Program-made: the position numbers and the translations under genes
Notes under the pieces: model-generated
Database searches by the model: none
What the model was told of the DNA's origin: nothing
Seen by the model: the letters and a program-made list of their open reading frames with translations, nothing else
In this document: piece after piece, positions 34,702 through 42,866 of the stretch
Layout of the letters: the number at the start of each line of letters is the position of its first letter
Numbering within the stretch: the first letter of the stretch is position 1
Source: Polyangium spumosum
Lineage (GTDB): Bacteria > Myxococcota_A > Polyangia > Polyangiales > Polyangiaceae
NCBI RefSeq assembly: GCF_009649845.1
Contig: NZ_WJIE01000006.1
Coordinates: 682,001-746,000 of the forward strand
Direction of reading: 5' to 3'
DNA length: 64,000 nt

Positions 34702-37700
34702 ATGAGCGAGACGGAGATGAACGGAGCTGCCAGTAAGACCCCGCTGCTCCCTTCGCGCGTCCTCTCCGGCAAGCGGCTGGTGGTCGTCGGCGGGACGGGC
34801 TTCCTCGGCAAGGTCTGGGTCTCGATGCTGCTGCATCGCTTCCCCGAGATCGGCCATCTCTACCTGCTCGTCCGGCCCAAGGCGGGCCAGACCGCCGAGG
34901 AGCGGTTCTGGTCGCAGATCGCCACCTCCGCCGCCTTCGACCCGCTCCGCGAGGCCCACCCGGGCGCCGAGTTCGAGCGGTGGATCGCCTCCAAGATCAC
35001 GGCGATCGCGGGCGACATCGTCCACCACGAGTGCGGGCTCGACAAGGACCTGCTCGCGCGGATCGACGGCACGATCGACGCCGTCGTCAACGTCGCGGGT
35101 GTCGTCGATTTCAGCCCGCCGCTCGACGAGGCGCTCGACGTGAACGCGTTCGGCGTGACGAACCTCGTCTCGCTCGCGCGTCGCCTCGGGGCGCCCGTCC
35201 TTCACACGAGCACGTGTTACGTCGCCGGCTACCGCTCCGGCCTCATCGAGGAGGTCGATCCGCGCGAGGTGCCGTTCCCGCGCGCCGAGGGCGAGACCTG
35301 GTTCGGCGCGGGCATCGCCGAGCGCACGCTCGATCGTTCGCACTGGGATCCGCAGCGCGAGATCGTCGAGTGCCTCGACCTCATCAAGCAGGCGCGGCAT
35401 CGCTGCGAGGATGCGTTCCGCCAGAGCGCCTTCCTCGACGAGGCCAAGGAGAACCTCCAGGCGCGCGGCGAGCCTGGCCGCGGCACCGCGCTCGAGGCCG
35501 AGCTCGCCAAGGTGAAGCGCCGCTTCATCGAGAGCCAGCTCATCGACGCCGGCACCGAGCGCGCGACCTTCTGGGGCTGGACGAACATCTACACGTACAC
35601 GAAGAGCATCGGCGAGCAGATCCTCGCGGCGAGCGGCGTGCCCTTCACGATCGTTCGTCCGGCCGTCATCGAGAGCTCGAGCGAGTATCCGTTCCCCGGC
35701 TGGAACGAGGGCATCAACACGAGCGCGCCGTTCATCTACATGGCCATGCAGGGCCAGGTGCAGATCCCCGGCGACCACCGGGTGCACCTCGACATCATCC
35801 CCTGCGACATGGTCACGAGCGGCATGATCGCCTCGCTCTGCGAGCTGCTCGAGGGCAAGGCGCCGGCCGTGTACCAGTATGGTTCGACGGACACGAATGC
35901 CTGCCGCATGACGCGGTACTTCGAGCTCATCGGTCTCTACAAGCGCAAGCTCGCGTACGAGGGCAAGCGCAGCGAGCTGCTCGACTGGGTCAAGGCGTAC
36001 TTCGAGCCCGTCGGCCTCACGAAGAAGCAATACCAGCAGCACGGCGCGCACAGCATCGCGAAGGCGATGAGCACCGTCGGCGGCGTGCTCGGCAAGCTCG
36101 CGGGTGGGCCGGTGCGGCCGCTGCTCAAGCCCGCGTCGGACATGCTCCTCAAGGCGGCGAAGGCCGAGGAGAAGATGGCCAGCGTGATGGACGTCTTCCT
36201 CCCCTTCGTCGCGGAGGCGGACTGGGTGTTCTCCTGCGCGAACACGCGCGCGGCGATCGCGCGTATGCCCCCCGAGGAGCGCGCGCGCTTCAACTGGGAG
36301 CCCGAGAAGCTCGATTGGCGCAAGTGGATGTGGGAGGTCCACATCCCGGGCCTCGAGAAGTGGGTCTTCCCGCTCATCGACGAGAAGCAGAACAAAGAGC
36401 TCAAGGCGCTGCGCAAGTACGACCACCTCATCGACCTCATCGAGGAGATGGCCGAGCGGCACGACCACGCGGTCGCGCTCCAGCTCCTCACGGACGAGGG
36501 CCTCACGCGCACCACGTTCCGCGAGCTGCGCGACGGCATGCTCGCCACGGCCGCGCGCCTCGCGGCGGTCGGGGTTCGTCCGGGTGATCGCGTCTTGCTC
36601 GCGGGCGAGAACCAGCCCGCGTGGCCCGTCGCGTACTTCGGCATCCTGCGGGCCGGCGCGGTCGCGGTGCCCGTCGATCCGGCGCTCGAGGAGCGCCAGC
36701 TCTCGAACATCCTCCGCTCGTCGGGCGCGCGTGTCGCGCTCTGGGATCCCTTCGTCGAGGAGAAGGGCGGCAAGGGCGCGCGCGCTGCGCTCCCCGAGCT
36801 CCGCGTCTACGACCTCGCGAGCTTCGCCGACCCCGACGCGCACGAAAACCTCCCCGCGCCCGAGGTCTCGTTCAAGGGCGATCTCATCGCGAGCATCATC
36901 TACACGAGCGGCACGACCGGTGATCCGAAGGGCGTCATGCTCTCGCACGACAACTTCACCGCGCTGCTCGCCGCGCTCGCGCCGATCTTCCCGCTCGCCC
37001 AGCACGACCGCATCCTGAGCGTCCTGCCGCTGCACCACACGTTCGAGTTCACGTGCGGGTTGCTCCTGCCGATCTCGCGCGGCACGCGCATCATCTACAT
37101 CGGCGAGCTCAGCGGCGAGCGCGTCTCGAAGGGCCTCAAGGAGGGTCGCATCACCGCGATGGTCGGCGTGCCCGCTCTCTGGCAGATGCTCGAGCGCCGC
37201 GTGACCTCGCGCGTGAAGGAGCAGGGTCCCGCGGCCGCCGCGGCCTTCGACTGGGCCCTCGAGCTGAACCGCTTGCTCGGCGAGAAGGCGGGCTTGAACC
37301 TCGGCCGCCTCTTCTTCGGCACGGTGCACAAGGCCCTCGGCGGCAACGTGCGTTTCTTGATCTCGGGCGGCGCGGCGCTGCCCAAGGACACGGCGAACGT
37401 CTTCCGTGGCCTCGGTTTGCCGCTCAGCGAGGGGTATGGTTTGACCGAGGCGGCGCCCGTGCTCACCGTGGCCAAGGCCTCGCCGAGCCTGAAGCCGGGC
37501 ACGGTCGGAAAGCCCATCCCGAACGTCGAGATCAAGATCGACAAACCCGACGCGGGCGGCGTCGGCGAGGTGCTCGCGCGTGGCCCCAACGTGATGCTCG
37601 GCTACGCGGGCAACGAGGAAGCCACGAGCGCGGCGATCGACGAAGCCGGCTGGCTGCACACGGGTGACCTCGGCAAGCTCGACAAGAAGGGCCGCCTCGT

Positions 37701-39438
37701 CATCGTCGGCCGCAAGAAGGACGTCATCGTCACGGCGAGCGGCGAGAACGTGTACCCGGACGACGTCGAGGACATCCTCGGCGGCACGCCGCACGTCCGC
37801 GAGCTCGCGATCGTGGGCATCGACGACGGGCAGGGCGGCGAGCGCGTCGCGTGCCTCGCCGTGCCGGAGCGCGACGAGGGTGAACCCGAGGAAGGCGAGA
37901 AGCGTCCTTCCCGCGCCGAGCGCCACGAGAAGGCGATGAAGGCCCTGCGCGAGGCGTTCCAGAAGCTCCCGAAGGTCGCGCAGCCCTCGGTCGTGCACCT
38001 CTGGGATCACGACCTGCCGCGCACGGCGACGCGCAAGGTCAAGCGCAGCGACGTGAAGGGCGTGCTCGCCAAGCTCGCGAGCGCCTCGGCCATGCCCGCG
38101 GGCGAGGGCGGCGGCGCGACGAGCGCCTCGGCGCGCCACGCGATCGCCACGATCGCGAACAAGAAGTCGACCGATCTCGCGCCGGGGATGAGCCTGCGCG
38201 GCGATCTGCGGTTCGACTCGCTCATGGCCATGGAGCTCGCGGCGGCGCTCGAGTCGCAGACGGGCCGGGCGATCGACACCGATCGGCTCTCGCGTTGCGA
38301 CACCGTGGGTGACGTGGAGGCGCTCGTCGTCGAGCTCGGCGGCGAGGCCGCGCACGAGGCCGAGCTCGCGAAGGTCGAGGAGGCCGAGGACGAGCCGATC
38401 AAGCTCCCGAGGCCGGTCGCCGACGCGGCCAAGCAGCTGCTCGGCAAGGCCCAGATGAACTTCTACGACCGGGTGATGCAACCCAAGGTCTACGGAAGGG
38501 CCTACATCCCGCACAACCGGAACACGATCGTCGCCTCGAACCACGCGAGCCACCTCGACATGGGGTTCGTCAAGTACGCCCTCGGCGCGTACGGCGACGA
38601 GCTCGTCTCGCTCGCGGCGCAGGACTATTTCTTCGAGGCGGGGAAATGGCGCCGCGCGTATTTCGAGAACCTGACGAACCTCGCGCCCTTCGACCGGAAG
38701 GGAGGCCTCCGGCAGGCGCTCCGCCAGGCGGGCGACCTGCTCGATCAGGGGAGCACGGTCCTGATCTTCCCGGAGGGCACGCGGAGCACGGACGGCCAGA
38801 TCCACGAGTTTGGCGCGGCGATCGGTCACCTCGCGCTGCATCACGAGGTCGACATCCTCCCGGTTTGGCTGGGCGGGACCTACGAGGCCCTGCCCAAGGG
38901 CGCGAGCTTCCTGAAGAAGCGCAACCTCACGGCGCGGATCGGCCCGCCGCTCGAGGTGCGCGAGCTCAGGCGCCTCACGGCCGGGATGAAGACGACCGTG
39001 GCGTGCCGCAAGGTCGCGGAGCTGACGCGGCAGGCGGTGGTGATGCTCAAGGAGGGCAAGGTGCTCGACATCCGGCAGATCGACCGGATCGAGGAGGCGA
39101 CGCCCAGGCAGGAGCACCCGCTCGTCGTCCTGTTCCGCGACCTCGAGACGAAGTTCGTCCCGGGCCGCGTGAACGCGCCGGTCACGTATTACTTCACGCT
39201 CGGCAACGAGAACGAGGCGAAATGGACGCTCCGCGTCGAGCCGAACCGGTGCGAGGCGAAGATGGGCAAACCCGAGGGCGCCGCCGCCGATTGCGTGCTC
39301 AAGACGAGCCCCGAGATCTTCCTCAAGATCGTGCGTGAGGCCTACACGCCGAGCCCGATGGAGTTCATGTCGGGCGCCGTGAAATCGAACGACATCTCCC
39401 TGCTCCTGACCTTCCAGAAGGTATTCGATCTCGCATGA
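34702..39438 (+). CDS. elbD: ElbD-like multidomain reductase / acyl-CoA synthetase / ACP / acyltransferase
   Basis: A 1578-residue multifunctional lipid enzyme. Residues about 20-440 form a fatty acyl-CoA reductase-like Rossmann domain (GGTGFLG near 31; YTYTK near 296). Residues about 575-1110 are an acyl-adenylating domain (YTSGTTGDPKGV near 734). An acyl-carrier domain (FDSLMAMEL, Ser near 1172) follows, then a PlsC-type acyltransferase (H-x4-D as NHASHLD near 1279; FPEGTR near 1355) and a C-terminal domain of about 110 residues resembling SCP2 sterol carriers. This matches the domain plan of ElbD of Myxococcus xanthus, required for iso-branched ether lipids that signal development. It probably activates, carries and reduces acyl chains and esterifies a glycerolipid. 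The stop overlaps the next gene by ATGA. The symbol rests on domain recognition. Confidence 0.82.
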   Translation: MSETEMNGAASKTPLLPSRVLSGKRLVVVGGTGFLGKVWVSMLLHRFPEIGHLYLLVRPKAGQTAEERFWSQIATSAAFDPLREAHPGAEFERWIASKITAIAGDIVHHECGLDKDLLARIDGTIDAVVNVAGVVDFSPPLDEALDVNAFGVTNLVSLARRLGAPVLHTSTCYVAGYRSGLIEEVDPREVPFPRAEGETWFGAGIAERTLDRSHWDPQREIVECLDLIKQARHRCEDAFRQSAFLDEAKENLQARGEPGRGTALEAELAKVKRRFIESQLIDAGTERATFWGWTNIYTYTKSIGEQILAASGVPFTIVRPAVIESSSEYPFPGWNEGINTSAPFIYMAMQGQVQIPGDHRVHLDIIPCDMVTSGMIASLCELLEGKAPAVYQYGSTDTNACRMTRYFELIGLYKRKLAYEGKRSELLDWVKAYFEPVGLTKKQYQQHGAHSIAKAMSTVGGVLGKLAGGPVRPLLKPASDMLLKAAKAEEKMASVMDVFLPFVAEADWVFSCANTRAAIARMPPEERARFNWEPEKLDWRKWMWEVHIPGLEKWVFPLIDEKQNKELKALRKYDHLIDLIEEMAERHDHAVALQLLTDEGLTRTTFRELRDGMLATAARLAAVGVRPGDRVLLAGENQPAWPVAYFGILRAGAVAVPVDPALEERQLSNILRSSGARVALWDPFVEEKGGKGARAALPELRVYDLASFADPDAHENLPAPEVSFKGDLIASIIYTSGTTGDPKGVMLSHDNFTALLAALAPIFPLAQHDRILSVLPLHHTFEFTCGLLLPISRGTRIIYIGELSGERVSKGLKEGRITAMVGVPALWQMLERRVTSRVKEQGPAAAAAFDWALELNRLLGEKAGLNLGRLFFGTVHKALGGNVRFLISGGAALPKDTANVFRGLGLPLSEGYGLTEAAPVLTVAKASPSLKPGTVGKPIPNVEIKIDKPDAGGVGEVLARGPNVMLGYAGNEEATSAAIDEAGWLHTGDLGKLDKKGRLVIVGRKKDVIVTASGENVYPDDVEDILGGTPHVRELAIVGIDDGQGGERVACLAVPERDEGEPEEGEKRPSRAERHEKAMKALREAFQKLPKVAQPSVVHLWDHDLPRTATRKVKRSDVKGVLAKLASASAMPAGEGGGATSASARHAIATIANKKSTDLAPGMSLRGDLRFDSLMAMELAAALESQTGRAIDTDRLSRCDTVGDVEALVVELGGEAAHEAELAKVEEAEDEPIKLPRPVADAAKQLLGKAQMNFYDRVMQPKVYGRAYIPHNRNTIVASNHASHLDMGFVKYALGAYGDELVSLAAQDYFFEAGKWRRAYFENLTNLAPFDRKGGLRQALRQAGDLLDQGSTVLIFPEGTRSTDGQIHEFGAAIGHLALHHEVDILPVWLGGTYEALPKGASFLKKRNLTARIGPPLEVRELRRLTAGMKTTVACRKVAELTRQAVVMLKEGKVLDIRQIDRIEEATPRQEHPLVVLFRDLETKFVPGRVNAPVTYYFTLGNENEAKWTLRVEPNRCEAKMGKPEGAAADCVLKTSPEIFLKIVREAYTPSPMEFMSGAVKSNDISLLLTFQKVFDLA

Positions 39439-40436
39439 GCCGCTATCTCGTCACGGGCGCAACGGGGTTTCTCGGACGTCACCTCGTCTCGGTGCTGCTC
39501 TCGGGTGGCCACCAGGTGGTGGCGCTTTGCCGCAAGGAGCCCGCGGGCTTCGCCGGGAAAGAGGGATTTTCGGTCGCCCTCGGCGACGTGCTCGACGCGG
39601 AGAGCGTCAAGCGCGCGGCCGAGGGGTGCGAGGGGCTGTTTCATTGTGCGGGCCGGGTCTCGCGGCGGCCGGAGGACGCCGAGGCGCTCTTCCGGGTGCA
39701 CGTCGAGGGGACGAAGATCACGCTCGACGCGGCGCGGGCCGCGGGCGTGAAGCGCGTCGTTCTGGCGAGCACGAGCGGCACGATCGCCGTCAGCCGCGAG
39801 CCCGAGGTCCTCGACGAGACGGCCTTGCCGCCGCAGGACGTGATCGCGCGCTGGCCGTATTACCGGTCGAAGCTCTACGCCGAGAAGGCCGCCCTCGATC
39901 GTAATGGCCCGGGCTTCGAGGTCGTCTCGGTCAATCCCTCGCTCCTGCTCGGTCCGGGCGACGTGCTCGGCTCGTCCACGGGCGACATCGTGAAGTTCAT
40001 GGAGAAGCGCGTCCCCATGATCCCGGGCGGCGGCCTGTCGTTCGTGGACACGCGCGACGCCGCGGCGACGATGCTCGCGGCGATGGAGAAGGGCCGGGCG
40101 GGGGAAAAATACCTGCTTGGCGCGAAAAACCTGACGTTCGAGGTGTTCTTCGGGATGCTCGAGCGCGTGAGCGGCGTGAAAGGCCCGACCATGAAGGCGC
40201 CGAAGAGCCTGCTCCTGGCGCAGGCGGGTGCGGAGATCATGGAGCGGATCGCCAGGCGGATGAACACGGAGAGCCCGATCGACCGGGTGAGCGCGGAGAT
40301 GAGCCAGCATTACTGGTACCTCGACGCGAAGAAGGCGAGCCGGGAGCTCGGCTTCGCGCCGCGGGACGCGATCGAGACGCTCTCCGACACGGTGAAGGAC
40401 CTCCGCGACCGCGGGGTCGTCTGGCCCAAGGATTGA
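39435..40436 (+). CDS. Extended short-chain dehydrogenase (NAD-dependent epimerase/dehydratase)
   Basis: A 333-residue extended SDR coupled to the ElbD-like gene by ATGA. The nucleotide-binding motif is TGATGFLGRHLV at 7-18 and the active-site pair is Tyr/Lys in YYRSKLYAEK, with the upstream Ser/Thr in ASTSGT. Family members include 3-beta-hydroxysteroid dehydrogenases, dihydroflavonol reductases and epimerases. In this operon a carbonyl or acyl-ketone reduction in ether-lipid or related lipid synthesis is the natural role. Another elb-operon oxidoreductase could be its equivalent, but I cannot assign one. The cofactor is probably NADP or NAD. Confidence 0.88.
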   Translation: MSRYLVTGATGFLGRHLVSVLLSGGHQVVALCRKEPAGFAGKEGFSVALGDVLDAESVKRAAEGCEGLFHCAGRVSRRPEDAEALFRVHVEGTKITLDAARAAGVKRVVLASTSGTIAVSREPEVLDETALPPQDVIARWPYYRSKLYAEKAALDRNGPGFEVVSVNPSLLLGPGDVLGSSTGDIVKFMEKRVPMIPGGGLSFVDTRDAAATMLAAMEKGRAGEKYLLGAKNLTFEVFFGMLERVSGVKGPTMKAPKSLLLAQAGAEIMERIARRMNTESPIDRVSAEMSQHYWYLDAKKASRELGFAPRDAIETLSDTVKDLRDRGVVWPKD

Positions 40437-40461
40437 GCTCGCCCCGGCGCGAGCCTACATA
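40433..40461 (+). promoter_or_regulatory. Predicted promoter of the S1-domain gene
   Basis: TTGAGC (40433-40438, overlapping the previous stop) and TACATA (40456-40461) are separated by 17 bases. The ATG at 40469 is seven bases past the -10, so the transcript may be leaderless; no Shine-Dalgarno sequence is visible. Confidence 0.4.
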
Positions 40462-40468
40462 GGTCACG

Positions 40469-41326
40469 ATGACGCACGACGATCTCCTCGGCCGATTCGT
40501 GAACTTGCCGGTGCGGCGCCTGGGCCCGCCGGGCGCGTTCCTCTCCGTCGATTCGAGGGATCTGCGGCCCAACGCGCCCGTCGTTCTCCTGCCCCGGGGC
40601 GAGGTCCCCGCGGGCACCAAGGAGGGCGACGAGCTCGACGTCTTCGTCTACCTCGATTCGGAGGGCCGGCCGATCGCGACGTTACGCAGGCCCAACGTGT
40701 CGCTCGACGAGGTCGCGTTCCTCGAGGTGAAGGACGTCAACCGGTACGGGGCGTTCTTCGATTGGGGCCTGCCGAAGGAGCTGCTCGTGCCGTACGCCGA
40801 GCAGACGCGCGACGTGCGCGTGGGCGAGCGGCACCCCGTCGGGCTCTTCCTCGACGATCGGGGGCGGCTCGCCGGGACGATGCGCGTGAGCGAGCTCTTG
40901 CGGGATCAGGGTGATTACGAGCTCGACGAATGGATCGAGGGCGAGGCGTGGCGGAACGACCCCGACATCGGCCTCTTCGTCATCCTCTCGCGGAAGGTGG
41001 TCGGCCTCGTCCCGGCGTACGAGCCGCACGGGCTCTCGCGCGGCGAGGCGGCGCGTTTTCGGGTGGCGAACATCCTGCCCGACGGCAAGGTCGAGCTCTC
41101 CTTGCGCGGGCACGCGCACGAGGAAATCGAGAACGACGCGGCGCGTGTGCTCGCGGTGCTCGGCCGTCCGGGCGCGCCGCCCGTCGGGGACCGGTCGAGC
41201 CCCGAGCAGATCCGGTCGATGTTCAACCTCAGCAAGAAGGCCTTCAAGCGGGCCGTCGGCCACCTCTTGAAGGAGCGCGTGGTCACCGTGGACCCGAAGG
41301 GGTTCCTCGTGCCAAACCGGCGCTAG
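40469..41326 (+). CDS. S1-domain RNA-binding protein, CvfB/YitL-like
   Basis: A 285-residue protein with the CvfB layout: tandem S1-like OB folds followed by a winged helix. DVNRYGAFFDWGLPKELLVPYAEQ is a typical S1 segment, GLVPAYEPHGLSRGEAARFRVA a second, and the C-terminal FNLSKKAFKRAVGHLLKERVVTV a winged-helix DNA/RNA-binding end. In staphylococci and bacilli CvfB binds RNA and affects virulence gene expression; the role in myxobacteria is not established. The length is normal. It appears to be transcribed on its own from the promoter at 40433. Confidence 0.88.
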   Translation: MTHDDLLGRFVNLPVRRLGPPGAFLSVDSRDLRPNAPVVLLPRGEVPAGTKEGDELDVFVYLDSEGRPIATLRRPNVSLDEVAFLEVKDVNRYGAFFDWGLPKELLVPYAEQTRDVRVGERHPVGLFLDDRGRLAGTMRVSELLRDQGDYELDEWIEGEAWRNDPDIGLFVILSRKVVGLVPAYEPHGLSRGEAARFRVANILPDGKVELSLRGHAHEEIENDAARVLAVLGRPGAPPVGDRSSPEQIRSMFNLSKKAFKRAVGHLLKERVVTVDPKGFLVPNRR

Positions 41327-41583
41327 CGACGAACGCGGCCGATTCATTGGTCACCGCAGAGACCATGGTTCGAAAAAGCCGATGGTCCACGACGCGTGTG
41401 TCACCTTCTGTATCGATTCCGTGACAGAGCCGCGCGCCGCTTTGCGTCATATCGGCGAGAATCCAGAAAGTTGCGCGGGGAGGGCTTGACGCTCCGACGT
41501 CTCTTTCTATACGGTCATAGTCGTCGAGGGGGACGACGATTGCTTGCGACCGTCGTGGTAACAGCTCTCTCCAGGGGTCCTTG
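41327..41583. other. Intergenic region before the type VI cassette
   Basis: These 257 bases contain no gene. They hold a 6-bp inverted repeat TGTCAC/GTGACA (41399-41404 and 41421-41426), a hairpin GACCAT/ATGGTC (41361-41366 and 41382-41387), the promoter at 41486-41513, and just downstream of its start point a stem GTCGTC/GACGAC (41520-41525 and 41532-41537) that would lie in the 5' leader. Confidence 0.5.
41486..41513 (+). promoter_or_regulatory. Predicted promoter of the type VI cassette
   Basis: TTGACG (41486-41491) and TATACG (41508-41513) are separated by 16 bases, the strongest -10 in the window. It reads into the four-gene cassette beginning at 41584, with a small hairpin at the start of the leader and a possible operator (TGTCAC/GTGACA) about 60 bases upstream. 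Confidence 0.55.
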
Positions 41584-42384
41584 ATGAGCTTTGCAGGCTT
41601 TGTATTGCGTGGCCAGGGAGGGGACACGCCCCTCTTCCCGCCCGGGGAAGGCCCGGCGCGCGTGGCCCTGGTGGAGCACCCGGATCCGCTGTGCCGGATG
41701 CGCGGTATGATCAGCTTGCAGCGCGACGGGGTGGCGCATTCTTATGAGATACGCGACCGTCGCGAGGTATCGATGGTGGAGTCCTTGCTGGGGCTCGCGC
41801 GCGGGCGGACGGTGGTCAAAGCGGCGGACGACTTCGAGGCGCCGCGCACGGTGATGTATTTCGACGTGCCCGAGGGCCGGAGCCCGGAGAGCATCGCGGC
41901 GAAGCTGAGCCAGATCCTGCTCGGCGAGGTGAAGGGCTTCTATCGCGTGCTGCAGGAGCAGAACGCATTTCACGAGTCGATCGGCGTCTTCGAGGCGCTG
42001 CGCAAGGTGGCAGGCAACCCGCGGGTGGTCGTGAGCCGGCACCAGGGCGGCGGCGGCGCCGAGAACCTCTTCGATGCGGCCCGCGCTGCGAACCCGAGCG
42101 TCGCGGCGGCCACGGCCGTGACCGTGAAGAGGCGCAAGGAGGGCGATTTCAAGGAGGAGTCGGCCGACCGGAAGGATCGCTTTCAGAAGAACGGGGCGTG
42201 CGTCAAGCTGCAGCCCGACGCGCCCGCGGATTGCCCGGTCTGCGGGGCCGAGCTCGTCGATACGCCCGAGGGCAAGTCGTGCCCCAACGCCTCGGCGCCG
42301 CGGGTGGAGCTCTGCCCGCTCTGCGGCGAGGAGCTGCAATACGACGAGCAAGGCAACAGCCGCTGTCCCAGCGTTGGCGGCTGA
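41584..42384 (+). CDS. T6SS-cassette protein with C-terminal paired zinc ribbons
   Basis: A 266-codon frame with a TTG directly before the ATG at 41584. The first 200 residues form a globular alpha/beta domain with no family I recognise (ALVEHPDPLCRMRGMISLQRDG; YFDVPEGRSPESIAAKLSQILLG). A basic linker follows (KRRKEGDFKEESADRKDRFQK). From residue 217 there are two zinc ribbons: CPVCGAEL-x8-C and CPLCGEEL-x9-C. The VgrG encoded two genes downstream ends with the same kind of pair. That, with the shared promoter, suggests this protein is an effector, or an adaptor that docks to the VgrG end. The ATG was chosen over the adjacent TTG. Confidence 0.65.
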   Translation: MSFAGFVLRGQGGDTPLFPPGEGPARVALVEHPDPLCRMRGMISLQRDGVAHSYEIRDRREVSMVESLLGLARGRTVVKAADDFEAPRTVMYFDVPEGRSPESIAAKLSQILLGEVKGFYRVLQEQNAFHESIGVFEALRKVAGNPRVVVSRHQGGGGAENLFDAARAANPSVAAATAVTVKRRKEGDFKEESADRKDRFQKNGACVKLQPDAPADCPVCGAELVDTPEGKSCPNASAPRVELCPLCGEELQYDEQGNSRCPSVGG

Positions 42385-42419
42385 GTCGAGACACGAAACC
42401 GATCGAGGAGAGTAACGTC

Positions 42420-42848
42420 ATGCCGACGAGCCGAGAAGAGGCGCAACGATTGCTGGAGCAAGCCCGGAACGACGCGTGGTGGGGGGGTATGTGGGGACGG
42501 GTGGGCTGGGCGCTCGACCACATCATTGATTTTGCGTCGGGGTTCTTCTCGTCGTTCACGCCGAGCTACAGCCTCACGCTGAGCGTCCTTCGCCGCGTCG
42601 GCGTGGTCTCGGAGAGCGAGTACCAGCAGCTCACGGAGGAGAACACGATGAACCGCGCCGGGCAGACGACGGGGTACGTGGCCAGCATCGTGGTGGGCAG
42701 CGCCGCGACGGCGAAAGCGGGCGGGACCATGTTCAGCGTGTACCTGGGCAACTCGATGAACCCCACGGTCTACCGGCTGAACAGCGTGGTTGCGCTGCAG
42801 TTTCTCCACCAGATGATGCAGCAGGCCAACGTCTGGGTGAAACCTTAA
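42420..42848 (+). CDS. Small hydrophobic protein in the type VI cassette
   Basis: A 142-residue protein with GAGGAGAG as ribosome binding site. Two hydrophobic or amphipathic stretches (WALDHIIDFASGFFSSF and VASIVVGSAATAKAGG) flank a central charged region. I recognise no family. It has no signal peptide and no cysteine. Encoded between the zinc-ribbon protein and VgrG, it could be a membrane-active effector, an immunity protein, or a chaperone. The gene order favours a cassette role but does not decide which. Confidence 0.55.
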   Translation: MPTSREEAQRLLEQARNDAWWGGMWGRVGWALDHIIDFASGFFSSFTPSYSLTLSVLRRVGVVSESEYQQLTEENTMNRAGQTTGYVASIVVGSAATAKAGGTMFSVYLGNSMNPTVYRLNSVVALQFLHQMMQQANVWVKP

Positions 42849-42866
42849 CCCCGCAGCGGGACCGCC

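Noticed and set aside
34579-39117. A 1512-codon open frame on the minus strand opposite the ElbD-like gene
   Set aside because: It is a GC-codon-bias shadow. The plus-strand frame shows five recognisable domains with catalytic motifs, while the minus frame has none and is dominated by Arg, Glu, Leu and Ala.
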